From contig CABIVS010000003.1 in assembly GCA_902362375.1 (NCBI GenBank), forward strand, positions 299,075 through 363,074: 64,000 nucleotides of DNA. The letters are read 5' to 3'. Under the pieces are notes generated by a model. It did not search any database and had not been told where the DNA came from. It saw nothing but the letters and a program-made list of their open reading frames with translations. The DNA is from Bacteroidaceae bacterium. GTDB taxonomy: Bacteria; Bacteroidota; Bacteroidia; Bacteroidales; Bacteroidaceae. Positions 1-12,910 of this stretch are shown piece by piece (the stretch's first letter is position 1; each line of letters starts with the position of its first letter). The position numbers and the translations under genes were made by a program.

Positions 1-286
1 CTTCTTGAATCTGAAAAATAGCACACATATAGTGTCTGGAGGAGAATAGGATTGTTATATTTGCTAACTATTATATTTAAAGGTTTCCATATTTGGTTTG
101 GAAGATGTTCAATGATGTCTATAATGCTCTAATTTGTCGATGAATTGGACGATTTTAGACAAAATTGGAAGAATTATAGTAAAAATAGAACATGTGCTTT
201 CGATAACCACATCTATATTTGCGTATCGATTTCAGCAAATAAACTGGAATAAGCTTTTTAATCTTTAAATTTAATAATTTATAAAA
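1..286. other. non-coding leader upstream of susC
   Basis: No gene is supported here. A short frame open from the window edge to a TAG at 47-49 could be the tail of an upstream gene, but its 15 residues are not recognisable. The rest is AT-rich leader of the SusC gene. No regulator (hybrid two-component system or sigma/anti-sigma pair) is visible; if one exists it lies left of the window. Confidence 0.4.
214..221 (+). promoter_or_regulatory. -7 box for the susC/susD transcript
   Basis: TATATTTG matches the Bacteroides -7 consensus TAnnTTTG, 65 bp before the SusC start. No good -33 TTTG is seen at the expected distance, which could mean an activator is needed. Confidence 0.5.
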
Positions 287-3200
287 ATGACTTCTATGAA
301 GAACCTATCAAAAGTTTTTCTGCTATGTTTCATCACATTGTTTGTGTTTTCTGCGCAATCCATGGGACAAGGAAAGACCATTACCGGTCAGGTAGTGGAT
401 GCTCTAAATGAAAGTATGCCTGGTGTCAATGTACAAGTAAAAGGTACTACTAATGGAACAATTACCGACATTGATGGAAAATTCTCCATTTCCGTTCCAA
501 ACTCAAAATCTGTGTTGATCTTTACTTTTATCGGTTATTCCAAACAGGAAATCATGGTTGGAAATCAGACTAAAATGAATGTTCAATTAAAAGAAGATGC
601 ACAAAATTTGGATGAAGTAGTTGTTGTCGGTTATGGAACGGCTAAAAAGAGCGATTTAACAGGTGCCACTGCCAGTCTCCGTCCTGATGCAAATGATGCT
701 TCAAAAGCTGTATCCATCGATGGATTATTACAAGGTAAGATTGCAGGTTTAAATGTAACTGCTTCAATGTCTACTCCGGGTGCTGCTTCTTCTGTTACTA
801 TCCGCGGTGCTAACTCGTTACGTGGAGATAATCAGCCATTATATGTGATTGATAATGTGCCGCAAGCATCTACTGGTGAATTTGCCGAGTCTGCTGTAGG
901 CGGTGGTGACTTCCAAATAGCTCAAGATCCGTTGAGTGCAATCAATCCTAATGATATCGAGGATATTACCGTCCTGAAAGATGCTTCCGCTACTGCAATT
1001 TACGGCTCTCGTGGTGCTAATGGTGTAATTCTTATTACAACTAAAAAGGGAAAGGCCGGAAAGGCAAAAGTGAATGTCACAGCAAATTTTACGATAGCTA
1101 ATGCGCGTAACTTGCACGATATGTTAAATTTGGAAGAATATGCCGATTACTCAAATTCTAAATTGGACCAGCCGCGATATTATTTGCAACCTAATGGTGA
1201 AATGCGGTACGTATTTAGTGGTAATGAGTCCGCTTATCAGGCAGATCCGAATAATCCGGAATTATATAAGGTTATTACCTATCGTGACTGGCAAAAAGAG
1301 GCATATGCATCAGCTTTCTCACAAGTCTACTCGGCTTCTGTCAGTGGAGGAACTGCTGGTATGAAATATTATATATCGGGTAACTTTAAAGATATTAATG
1401 GTATTGTAGAGAATACAGGAATAAAACAGGGTGACTTGCGTGCCAATTTAACTGCTGAATTATCTAAAAAAGTAACTTTAAATTTGATATTGAGTGGTTC
1501 ATTGAAGCAGAATGACATGATGACGGGTGGTAATACAACTGGAGGCGTTGCCGGATCTTTGGCTCGTACGGTTCTCGATACAGCTCCTTATATTGTTCCT
1601 GATGATGATCCGGGTGCTTTGGAATCAAAAATGAATGTTTTTAGTTGGGTAAATGATTACGATGATATTACGAATGATAAAACATTCAACGGAAGTTTGA
1701 ATCTGAATTGGAATATTAATAAATATTTCTCGTATAGCCTGCGTGCAGGAGGAAATATTATAGTGAATGACCGTAAGCGTTGGTACGGGATTCAGTTGCC
1801 TCCGGGAGAAAACGTGAAAGGTTTATTGGCAATCAGTAATGTCAACAAGTCTAATTATACAGTGGAAAACCTGTTAAACTTTAACATGGATTTGACAAAG
1901 GATTTTCGTCTGTCGGCTACTGCCGGTATCACTTATGATGAATATCATTTTCTGACAGAGAATGTTTCAGGTAATACTTTTTCTATCTATGACTTGCGTA
2001 CAAAAGGATTATCCAATGCTGGAAAAGTAGATGTGAAACAACCTATACAAAAAGATTATCAGCTGCTTTCTTATTTAGGACGTGTTAATTTATCTGCTTA
2101 TGATAAGTACTTGTTGACAGCTTCATTGCGTGCTGACGGATCCAGTAAATTTAAAAAAGGTAATCGTTGGGCATATTTCCCTTCTTTCTCATTAGCATGG
2201 CGTATGGAACAGGAAGCTTATATGAAGAGCATCGATTGGTTAAGTCAGTTGAAGGTACGTGTGGGTTATGGTGAGACAGGTAATCAAGGTATTGATCCAT
2301 ATCAGTCTCTTTCTATTTATGAGAATAAGGTGGACTATGCTGATGGAGATGGAAATAAATTGACGTCTATGCAAATCAAAAGCCTGCAAAATGAGGGCTT
2401 GAAGTGGGAACGTACTTCTTCATGGAATGCTGGTCTTGACTTTGGTTTCTTTAATGGCCGTCTGAATGGTGCATTTGATTATTACCGTAAAAATACAAAG
2501 GATTTGTTGGTTGAACGTGCTTTGCCATATTCCAGTGGGTTTGCAACAGTGATGATAAATGAAGGATCGTTATTGAATAAAGGTTTTGAATTTAGTTTAA
2601 ATGCTGATATCATTCGTAGTAATGGATGGAAATGGAATATAGGCGGAAATATTGGTTTCAACAAGACTACTATTGAAAATTTAGGTTTGGAAATTTCTGA
2701 TATAGGTTCTTTGAAAGGAGTACGTGGTTATTTAGGAAAGACGATTGGCGATCATTTCGGACCTGCAAATATTTTTATTGAGGGTAAAGCTCCGGGACTA
2801 TTTTTCGGTTATAAGACACAAGGAATTATTCAGGAAGAAGATGTAGTTGATGGTAAAGTAGGATATATCTCATCGGATGGTTCCACTAAATATTACACTT
2901 CATCTGCAGGAAATGATATGGCAGCTGGTAATATTAAATGTGTGGATGTGAATGAAGATGGTGTAGTGGATGCTAACGATATGGTTGTGATAGGTGATCC
3001 GAATCCCGACTTCACCTATGGTTTCCAGACACGCCTGGAATGGAAGAATATCTCTCTTTCAGCTTCTTTCACAGGCGTTTATGGTAATGATATTCTGAAT
3101 ACAAATATCCGTTACGAACAAACTCCTTCCAGACAGGCCGGAAACTTGAGAAAAGATGCTTATTATAATGCATGGACTCCGGAGAATCGTTCTAATTTAT

Positions 3201-3502
3201 ATCCGTCATCTACTTCAAATGTAAAAGGCGTTGTTTATGATCGCTACATAGAAGATGGAAGTTATTTGCGCTGTTCGGATATTACGCTGAATTATGTTTT
3301 GCCTAAAGAGTGGATGACTAAGATAGGGTTTCAGAATACCAGCATTTTTGCTTCAGTGAAGAATGCATTTGTGATTACCAATTATAGTGGATATGATCCG
3401 GAAGTAAATAGTTTTGCATTTGACGGTCTGCGTCGGGGTGTTGATATGAATGCTTTCCCCAATATGCGTTCTTTTGTGTTTGGCTTGAATGTAACCTTTT
3501 AA
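287..3502 (+). CDS. SusC-like TonB-dependent outer-membrane transporter
   Basis: This is a TonB-dependent receptor of the SusC/RagA family, which imports oligosaccharides across the outer membrane in complex with a SusD lipoprotein. The 1071 residues begin with a signal peptide ending near residue 28, then a carboxypeptidase-regulatory-like domain (about 30-110, starting ITGQVVDALNESMPGVNV), a TonB-box-like stretch (DEVVVVGYG), the plug (about 120-235, with the family motif YVIDNVP and SATAIYGSRGANGVILI) and a beta barrel ending in an aromatic residue. There is no N-terminal STN domain, so signalling to an anti-sigma factor through it is unlikely. A second ATG at 296 is a possible start. SusD follows after 10 bp, so the two are co-transcribed. 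Substrate is inferred only from the neighbouring sulfatase and glycosidases. Confidence 0.95.
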   Translation: MTSMKNLSKVFLLCFITLFVFSAQSMGQGKTITGQVVDALNESMPGVNVQVKGTTNGTITDIDGKFSISVPNSKSVLIFTFIGYSKQEIMVGNQTKMNVQLKEDAQNLDEVVVVGYGTAKKSDLTGATASLRPDANDASKAVSIDGLLQGKIAGLNVTASMSTPGAASSVTIRGANSLRGDNQPLYVIDNVPQASTGEFAESAVGGGDFQIAQDPLSAINPNDIEDITVLKDASATAIYGSRGANGVILITTKKGKAGKAKVNVTANFTIANARNLHDMLNLEEYADYSNSKLDQPRYYLQPNGEMRYVFSGNESAYQADPNNPELYKVITYRDWQKEAYASAFSQVYSASVSGGTAGMKYYISGNFKDINGIVENTGIKQGDLRANLTAELSKKVTLNLILSGSLKQNDMMTGGNTTGGVAGSLARTVLDTAPYIVPDDDPGALESKMNVFSWVNDYDDITNDKTFNGSLNLNWNINKYFSYSLRAGGNIIVNDRKRWYGIQLPPGENVKGLLAISNVNKSNYTVENLLNFNMDLTKDFRLSATAGITYDEYHFLTENVSGNTFSIYDLRTKGLSNAGKVDVKQPIQKDYQLLSYLGRVNLSAYDKYLLTASLRADGSSKFKKGNRWAYFPSFSLAWRMEQEAYMKSIDWLSQLKVRVGYGETGNQGIDPYQSLSIYENKVDYADGDGNKLTSMQIKSLQNEGLKWERTSSWNAGLDFGFFNGRLNGAFDYYRKNTKDLLVERALPYSSGFATVMINEGSLLNKGFEFSLNADIIRSNGWKWNIGGNIGFNKTTIENLGLEISDIGSLKGVRGYLGKTIGDHFGPANIFIEGKAPGLFFGYKTQGIIQEEDVVDGKVGYISSDGSTKYYTSSAGNDMAAGNIKCVDVNEDGVVDANDMVVIGDPNPDFTYGFQTRLEWKNISLSASFTGVYGNDILNTNIRYEQTPSRQAGNLRKDAYYNAWTPENRSNLYPSSTSNVKGVVYDRYIEDGSYLRCSDITLNYVLPKEWMTKIGFQNTSIFASVKNAFVITNYSGYDPEVNSFAFDGLRRGVDMNAFPNMRSFVFGLNVTF

Positions 3503-3512
3503 TTTACAATAA

Positions 3513-5339
3513 ATGATTATGAAAATGAAGAAATTAACCTATATATTTTTATTGGCAAGCTGCTTATTACTGGCTTCTTGTGAATCGTGGTTGGATGAAG
3601 ATCCGCAATATACATTGAATACACAAATTCAGTTTTCTACTTCTGAAAAGGCGCGTGCAGCATTGTATGGATGCTATGGTTATTTTGCATTGACTAGTGG
3701 AGGATATGGTCAGCATTGGCAGGAAATTCCGGTACGGTATAGTGGTTTCGGATGGGCCCAGACCAATGGGGGAACAAATGATATGTGTGGATGGTTGCAA
3801 TGTGACTATACAGATGATTTGCTGACAAATGCATGGTATGTGATGTATAAAGTAATTAATGAAGCTAATGCATTTATAGCCAATGTGGAAAGCACCTCTT
3901 TAGAAGATAAAGACGAAATGGCTGCAGAAGCTCATTTCTTGCGTGCCTTGTCTTATTATAATCTTGCGGTATGTTGGGGAGATGTACCTTTGAAAACAAG
4001 CCCTTCTTCTCATGATGGAGTAGCTGTGTCTCGTTCTCCGCGTTTAGAGGTGCTGGATGTGGTACGGACGGACTTGGAATTTGCTGCGAGATATTTACCG
4101 GAAACAAATTCTGACGGATTTCCAACGAAATGGGCTGCAGAAGCATATTTAGGAAAATTATATCATACTTTAGGCTGTTTGGGTGATGCCACAGCTTGGG
4201 AAAAAGCAAGGACCTATTTTGAAGGAGTGAAAGGTAAATATGATCTGGAACCGAAATTTTCTAATTTATTTGTTGATAAGATTAAAGGTTCAAAAGAGTC
4301 TATATTCCAACTGGGATTTCAGGTGAATGGTGAGTTGTCTTCTTTCAATAGAGGGTCTTGGGTCTTTAATCCTGCTGCATCATCTTATGGTAAGAGTTTT
4401 CATAGAGTTAAGTGTACGAAAGCATTTTATGATTTTTTTGCGGGAACCTATTTCGGAGATCCTCGTATTGAAACTACATTTATGGCAAAATGGAGAAAAT
4501 GTACAAACAATGTCGGACCTGTAGCTCAAGTAGAACCTGTGCCGTCTGCCCGCGACTCCACCTATGAATATCCTTATTTCACTTATGATAGTGGTGTAAA
4601 ACCGGCAGGTTGGAAAAATAACAAGTTGTTAGTTGGTAGAATTCCTTATGAGTTATTGACTAATAAAGAGAATCCGAGCGCAGATGAAATTCTGGCTATC
4701 ACGGATGATGAAGCGAAATTTGATGAGAAATACCGTAAAGGATTGAAAGATTATCTAAATGTATGTACTGCTGCAGGTAGAACAGGAGAAAGAGCGGCAT
4801 GGCCTCATTTTGCAAAAACCTTTGATATGAATATGGCAGGTATTGCCAGTCATAAAAATCTGATTTTATATCGTTATGCAGATTTATTATTGATGTTGGC
4901 TGATGTCTATAATGAATTGGATAGAAAAGACGATGCTATTAATACGGTAGATCTCGTGTTGGCGCGTGCACGTAAGTCGGGAGCTAAGGTTTCTGCACAA
5001 CCAGCCAAATGGGAGTCAACCTTAACAAAAGATCAAGTACGTGAAAAGATATTCTTCGAAAGACTTTTTGAAGGTGCCGGTGAAACTGAAATGTATCAAA
5101 TGATGCGCTTGCGTGGAACTGAATATTTGAAAAAAGCGCTTACTGTGAATAATAATCACTCCATAACTAAAAAGTGGCAGGAAAATAATCCCAATGCAAC
5201 GGGAGTCTGGGGAGAACGTATTTACAATAATGGAAATTTGGATGATGAGACTTTCTTGAAGAAGAATCTGTTGTTCCCCATTCCGCGCGATGAAATGAAT
5301 ACTAATATAGCTATTACGGAAAATAACTTCGGCTATTAA
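3513..5339 (+). CDS. SusD/RagB-family surface glycan-binding lipoprotein
   Basis: SusD proteins are surface lipoproteins that cap the SusC barrel and bind glycan. The 608-residue protein starts with a lipoprotein signal whose lipobox LLASC puts the acylated cysteine at about residue 23. The early SWLDEDPQ stretch, TPR-like helices (AEAHFLRALSYYNLAVCWGD) and C-terminal FPIPRDEMNTN are typical of the family. Three nearby ATGs (3513, 3519, 3525) could serve as the start. It lies 10 bp after SusC and is followed by a strong terminator, so the pair forms one transcript separated from the enzyme genes. Confidence 0.95.
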   Translation: MIMKMKKLTYIFLLASCLLLASCESWLDEDPQYTLNTQIQFSTSEKARAALYGCYGYFALTSGGYGQHWQEIPVRYSGFGWAQTNGGTNDMCGWLQCDYTDDLLTNAWYVMYKVINEANAFIANVESTSLEDKDEMAAEAHFLRALSYYNLAVCWGDVPLKTSPSSHDGVAVSRSPRLEVLDVVRTDLEFAARYLPETNSDGFPTKWAAEAYLGKLYHTLGCLGDATAWEKARTYFEGVKGKYDLEPKFSNLFVDKIKGSKESIFQLGFQVNGELSSFNRGSWVFNPAASSYGKSFHRVKCTKAFYDFFAGTYFGDPRIETTFMAKWRKCTNNVGPVAQVEPVPSARDSTYEYPYFTYDSGVKPAGWKNNKLLVGRIPYELLTNKENPSADEILAITDDEAKFDEKYRKGLKDYLNVCTAAGRTGERAAWPHFAKTFDMNMAGIASHKNLILYRYADLLLMLADVYNELDRKDDAINTVDLVLARARKSGAKVSAQPAKWESTLTKDQVREKIFFERLFEGAGETEMYQMMRLRGTEYLKKALTVNNNHSITKKWQENNPNATGVWGERIYNNGNLDDETFLKKNLLFPIPRDEMNTNIAITENNFGY

Positions 5340-5372
5340 AAAAATGTAGTTATAACAGGTAATTTTAGATTT

Positions 5373-5418
5373 CCCGGATGCAGAGGAGGGGTGTTTCTGC
5401 TCTTCATTCGGGTTTTCT
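5373..5418 (+). terminator. intrinsic terminator after susD
   Basis: A 13-bp stem with one mismatch and one wobble (CCCGGATGCAGAG with CTCTTCATTCGGG) is followed by TTTTCTGTTATT. It ends the SusC/SusD transcript. Confidence 0.7.
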
Positions 5419-5580
5419 GTTATTAGTAGAAATCATTGTATATGTTTTCTAGGATTTGCTGGATTGGGAATGAGTCGTAAATAGTGTTTTTTACTACTTT
5501 TTCTTTATGAAACAGCTAGAAGTGGAGAATATTGGAAATTAATTGGTGATTTGTGAACATAGATTTGGTCGACAGCCCCC

Positions 5581-5588
5581 TACCTTTG
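5581..5588 (+). promoter_or_regulatory. -7 box for sulfatase/GH20
   Basis: TACCTTTG matches TAnnTTTG and lies 29 bp before the sulfatase ATG. With the terminator at 5373 it supports a separate transcript. Confidence 0.55.
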
Positions 5589-5617
5589 TCACAACAATCT
5601 TATACAAAATAGTATTT

Positions 5618-7201
5618 ATGGAAAAACTGCAATCAAACTTATTTTTTCCTTTAGCGGGAGTAGCTGCTATAGCTTCCCTAGCTTCTTGTGCAGGCAAGCA
5701 AAAACCTGCGGAACAGCAACCTCTGAACATTGTTTATATCATGACAGACGACCATACGGCTCAAATGATGAGCTGTTATGACACTCGCTATATGGAAACT
5801 CCGAATCTCGACCGTATTGCAGCTGACGGAGTACGTTTTACTCAAAGTTTTGTGGCCAATTCTTTAAGTGGTCCCAGCCGTGCCTGCATGATAACGGGTA
5901 AACATAGCTGTGCAAACAAATTCTATGATAATACCACTTGCGTTTTCGACAGTTCTCAGCAGACTTTCCCTAAACTCTTGAGAAAAGTCGGTTATCAGAC
6001 CGCATTAGTCGGTAAATGGCATCTTGAGAGTTTGCCATCAGGATTTGATTACTGGCAAATCGTCCCCGGACAAGGAGATTATTATAATCCGGACTTTATT
6101 ACGCAGGACAATGATACCATTCAGAAACATGGTTATATCACCAATCTTATTACGGATGATGCCATTGACTGGATGGAAAACAAGCGTGACCCACAAAAGC
6201 CTTTCTGCCTTTTGATTCATCATAAGGCTATTCATCGTAACTGGATGGCAGATACTTGCAATCTGGCTTTATATGAAGACAAGACCTTCCCGTTGCCGGA
6301 TAATTTCTTTGATGATTATGAAGGCCGTCCGGCTGCCGCTGCACAAGAAATGAGCATCGTGAAAGATATGGATATGATCTATGACCTCAAAATGCTGCGT
6401 CCTGACAAGAACTCGCGGTTAAAATCACTGTACGAAAGATTCTTAGCCCGAATGGATGAAGGACAACGTGCTGCATGGGATAAATTCTATGGTCCGATTA
6501 TCGATGACTTCTACAAACAGAATCCGCAAGGCAAAGACCTTGCCAATTGGAAATTCCAGCGTTATATGCGTGACTATATGAAGACGGTTAAATCGCTGGA
6601 TGACAATGTAGGTCGTGTACTCGATTATCTGAAAGAAAAAGGATTGCTGGATAATACACTTGTGGTCTATACTTCCGACCAGGGCTTCTATATGGGCGAA
6701 CATGGCTGGTTCGACAAACGATTTATGTATGAAGAATCCATGCGTACACCGCTTGTCATGCGCTTGCCGAAAGGCTTCGACCGTAGAGGGGATATCACCG
6801 AGATGGTACAGAATATCGACTATGCACCCACTTTCCTCGAATTGGCAGGAGCAGAGGTGCCATCGGATATTCAGGGAGTCTCGCTTGTTCCTCTGTTGAA
6901 AGGAGAACATCCGGAAAACTGGCGCAAGGCACTTTATTATCACTTCTATGAATATCCGGCCGAGCACATGGTGAAACGCCATTATGGAATACGCACAGAA
7001 CGCTATAAACTGATTCATTTCTATAATGATATCAACTGGTGGGAACTCTATGACATACAGGCAGATCCGACAGAGATGCATAACCTCTACGAGCAACCTG
7101 AATACGAGCCGGTAGTGAAGGAATTGAAAGAAGAGATGTTGAAACTACAAGAACAATATAATGACCCTGTCCGATTCTCCCCCGAAAGAGACAAGGAATA
7201 A
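5618..7201 (+). CDS. S1-family sulfatase, serine type, lipoprotein
   Basis: A sulfatase removing sulfate esters from sugars, probably in the periplasm or at the cell surface. The nucleophile site reads SGPSR (Ser84 counted from 5618), a serine that needs conversion to formylglycine by an anaerobic (anSME-type) maturase. Other family marks are the metal-binding TDDH (44-46 region), VGKWHLE, and TSDQGFYMGEHGW. The start at ATG 5618 is chosen because it lies just downstream of the TACCTTTG promoter box and gives a lipoprotein signal with lipobox LASC; the frame is open further upstream to 5543 but that would place the start before the promoter. Length is 527 aa, normal for the family. It is 15 bp from the GH20 gene. 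The sulfated sugar and position attacked cannot be read from the sequence. Confidence 0.93.
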   Translation: MEKLQSNLFFPLAGVAAIASLASCAGKQKPAEQQPLNIVYIMTDDHTAQMMSCYDTRYMETPNLDRIAADGVRFTQSFVANSLSGPSRACMITGKHSCANKFYDNTTCVFDSSQQTFPKLLRKVGYQTALVGKWHLESLPSGFDYWQIVPGQGDYYNPDFITQDNDTIQKHGYITNLITDDAIDWMENKRDPQKPFCLLIHHKAIHRNWMADTCNLALYEDKTFPLPDNFFDDYEGRPAAAAQEMSIVKDMDMIYDLKMLRPDKNSRLKSLYERFLARMDEGQRAAWDKFYGPIIDDFYKQNPQGKDLANWKFQRYMRDYMKTVKSLDDNVGRVLDYLKEKGLLDNTLVVYTSDQGFYMGEHGWFDKRFMYEESMRTPLVMRLPKGFDRRGDITEMVQNIDYAPTFLELAGAEVPSDIQGVSLVPLLKGEHPENWRKALYYHFYEYPAEHMVKRHYGIRTERYKLIHFYNDINWWELYDIQADPTEMHNLYEQPEYEPVVKELKEEMLKLQEQYNDPVRFSPERDKE

Positions 7202-7216
7202 CCCTGAAATAATATC

Positions 7217-9541
7217 ATGATAAAATATATCTTCATACTGTTGACCGGATTTCTGGCATCAATAGTGACAGGATGTGATAATACAAACTTAACACGCAGT
7301 ATTTCTATGGTTCCGCGCCCGGCACAGATGATGCCGGGCAGTGGCAACCATTTATTCTCCGATCAGACAGTTTTTGCAGTGGAGAATGAGGAGCAGGCGG
7401 AAATTGCAAGAGGTTTGATTACTTTGTTTACTCGTACAGTCGGTTTTACCCCCAAACTGAATGTAGGAGGGGAGGGGAATGTCCGTTTGCTGACAGACCC
7501 TTCTTTGAAGAGCGAAGCCTATTCTTTGGAAGTTTCTCCCCAAGAGATCGTTATTAAGGCTTCGGATAACAAAGGCTTTTTCTATGCCTTACAAACAATT
7601 CGCCAATTACTTCCTCCCTCCATTGAAAGAGAAAGTTTGTTGGACAAGAAATTGGAATGGAGCATTCCGGTCGTAATCATTCAGGATGAACCACGTTTCG
7701 GATACCGGGCATTGTTGTTGGATGCATCCCGTTTCTTTATTCCTAAAGAAAATGTATTACGTATCATTGATTGTATGTCAATGCTTAAACTGAATACACT
7801 TCATTTTCATTTGACAGACGACAATGGCTGGCGGGTGGAAATAAAGAAATATCCCCGATTGACGGAAGTCGGTGCGTGGCGGGTGGATCATCAGGATTTG
7901 CCTTTTCCTGCCCGTCGCAATCCGAAAAAGGGAGAACCTACCCCGGTAGGAGGCTTCTATACCCAAGAGGACATCCGGGAAATGGTGGCTTATGCTGCTG
8001 AACGTCAGGTTGAGATTGTGCCCGAAATAGATATGCCTGCTCATAGCAATGCTGCATTGACAGCGTATCCCAGACTGGCTTGCCCGACGGTGAAGGATTA
8101 TATTGGTGTATTGCCCGGCTTGGGAGGACGAAATTCCGAGATCATTTATTGTGCAGGAAACGACAGTGTTTTCAACTTTTTGCAAAATGTGATGGATGAA
8201 ATCATGGAATTGTTTCCCTCACGCTATATCCATATTGGTGGTGACGAGGCTCAAAAGACACATTGGAAGAAGTGTCCGTTGTGTCAGGCACGGATGAAAA
8301 AAGAAAATCTGGCTGATGAAGAGGACCTGCAAGGATATTTCATGAAGCGGATAAGTGACTATGTACGTAGCAAAGGCAGAGAGGTGATCGGTTGGGATGA
8401 ACTGACCAATAGCAGTTTTCTGCCGGAAGAGTCTATTATTCTTGGTTGGCAAGGGTTTGGACAGGCTGCATTGAAGGCGGCAGAGAAAGGACATCGTTTT
8501 ATTATGACTCCGGCACGCATCATGTATCTGATTCGTTATCAGGGACCGCAGTGGTTTGAACCGTTGACATATTTCGGGAATAATACCCTGAAAGACGTGT
8601 ATGACTACGAGCCGGTACAAAAGGATTGGAAACCGGAATATGCTTCGTTATTGATGGGTGTACAGGCTTGTATGTGGACAGAATTCTGTAATAAACCGGA
8701 AGATGTGGACTATCTTTTATTTCCTCGTTTAGCCGCGTTAGCCGAAGTAGCCTGGACACAACCGGATAAGAAAGACTGGGCTTTGTTCCTGAAAGGAATG
8801 GACAGATATAATGAGCATCTTGCAGAGAAGGGAATTGTTTATGCTCGTTCCATGTATAATATCCAGCATAAAGTGACTCCCGAAAATGGTGTGTTGCAAG
8901 TGAAGTTGGAGTGTATTCGTCCTGATGTGGAAATCCGTTATACAGTAGATGGTAGCGAGCCGACGGCTAGTTCATCTTTATATACCGATTCATTAACGGT
9001 AACGGCGACTCAAACCATTAAGAGTGCTACCTTTGCACAAGGTGAGCAGATGGGGCAGACGCTTGTATTACCTATTGTCTGGAACAAAGCGACCGGCAAA
9101 CCTATCCTCGGAAATAAACCGAATGAGAAACTCATGACGAACGGATTACGTGGTAGCTTGAAGTATACAGACTTTGAATGGTGTTGTTGGGAGAAGAGCG
9201 ACCACATATCTTTTACGATAGATTTGCTGCAAAAAGAAAAATTGAATGTTTTTACTATAGGTTGTATCACTAATTACGGCATGGCGGTACATAAACCGAA
9301 ATCAATCCGTATCGCAGTTTCAGATGATAACGAAACCTATCGTGAGGTAGCAGGTCTGAATTTTACTTTCCGGGATATATTCCGTGAAGGAACCTTTATC
9401 GAAGATTTCTCCATGGATATGAAAGGAACGGAAGCAAGATATGTCCGTGTAACGGCAGAAGGGGCGGGAGAATGTCCTGCCGACCATGTACGTCCGGGAC
9501 AAGAGGCGAGAGTTTATTTTGATGAAATAATGATTGAATAA
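7217..9541 (+). CDS. GH20 beta-N-acetylhexosaminidase lipoprotein
   Basis: An exo-acting enzyme releasing terminal beta-linked GlcNAc or GalNAc, using substrate-assisted catalysis. The catalytic Asp-Glu pair is in HIGGDEAQK (D343-E344). LHFHLTDDNGWRVEIKKYP and VPEIDMPAHSNA are also diagnostic of GH20. The protein begins with a lipoprotein signal (VTGC, Cys20), has a GH20b-type N-terminal domain (about 30-155), the TIM barrel (about 160-520), a chitobiase/hexosaminidase C-terminal domain (TVDGSEPTASSSLY, about 570-620) and a discoidin-like C-terminal region. It follows the sulfatase by 15 bp and is presumably co-transcribed, which fits sequential removal of sulfate and HexNAc from mucin-type glycans. 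Confidence 0.94.
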   Translation: MIKYIFILLTGFLASIVTGCDNTNLTRSISMVPRPAQMMPGSGNHLFSDQTVFAVENEEQAEIARGLITLFTRTVGFTPKLNVGGEGNVRLLTDPSLKSEAYSLEVSPQEIVIKASDNKGFFYALQTIRQLLPPSIERESLLDKKLEWSIPVVIIQDEPRFGYRALLLDASRFFIPKENVLRIIDCMSMLKLNTLHFHLTDDNGWRVEIKKYPRLTEVGAWRVDHQDLPFPARRNPKKGEPTPVGGFYTQEDIREMVAYAAERQVEIVPEIDMPAHSNAALTAYPRLACPTVKDYIGVLPGLGGRNSEIIYCAGNDSVFNFLQNVMDEIMELFPSRYIHIGGDEAQKTHWKKCPLCQARMKKENLADEEDLQGYFMKRISDYVRSKGREVIGWDELTNSSFLPEESIILGWQGFGQAALKAAEKGHRFIMTPARIMYLIRYQGPQWFEPLTYFGNNTLKDVYDYEPVQKDWKPEYASLLMGVQACMWTEFCNKPEDVDYLLFPRLAALAEVAWTQPDKKDWALFLKGMDRYNEHLAEKGIVYARSMYNIQHKVTPENGVLQVKLECIRPDVEIRYTVDGSEPTASSSLYTDSLTVTATQTIKSATFAQGEQMGQTLVLPIVWNKATGKPILGNKPNEKLMTNGLRGSLKYTDFEWCCWEKSDHISFTIDLLQKEKLNVFTIGCITNYGMAVHKPKSIRIAVSDDNETYREVAGLNFTFRDIFREGTFIEDFSMDMKGTEARYVRVTAEGAGECPADHVRPGQEARVYFDEIMIE

Positions 9542-9559
9542 TCAATATTGGTTATTTGA

Positions 9560-9637
9560 GGTATGGATTACACGGATTAACACTGTTGCTTTGCATAATC
9601 ATAGTACTGAAGCTGTGAAATCTGTGTAATCCGTGCC
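9560..9637. repeat. intergenic inverted repeat
   Basis: Arms 9560-9578 and 9619-9637 match at 16 of 19 positions (core GGATTACACRGATT), with a 40-bp spacer. It lies between GH20 and GH2 and may form a hairpin that terminates transcription or stabilises the 3' end. I have seen this kind of GGATTACAC inverted repeat between genes of other Bacteroides, but I cannot confirm it here. Confidence 0.55.
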
Positions 9638-9662
9638 TTAAAATAATAGCTTTAAGAAATAG

Positions 9663-12767
<3,105 letters not shown>

Positions 12768-12797
12768 ATACTGAATCAATAGGTTTTTAGATAATAT

Positions 12798-12876
12798 ATA
12801 AAGGTGGGGTTGCACTGATTGGATGGAATATCGTAAGAAAGTATTCTGTGATAATCGTTGAAATCTGCACCTTTAT
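12798..12876. repeat. short inverted repeat between GH2 and GH29
   Basis: ATAAAGGTG (12798-12806) and CACCTTTAT (12868-12876) are perfect 9-bp inverted arms 61 bp apart. Role unclear; the right arm lies just before the GH29 promoter box. Confidence 0.3.
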
Positions 12877-12886
12877 TTTATCTTTG
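12858..12886 (+). promoter_or_regulatory. sigma-70-type promoter for GH29
   Basis: TTG at 12858-12860 (-33) and TATCTTTG at 12879-12886 (-7), separated by 18 bp, match the Bacteroides housekeeping promoter, 25 bp before the GH29 ATG. Confidence 0.65.
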
Positions 12887-12910
12887 TACGATTACAATAA
12901 TGAATAGACC

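Noticed and set aside
5543..5617. Longer sulfatase N-terminus
   Set aside because: It would start upstream of the TACCTTTG promoter box and hide the lipoprotein signal.
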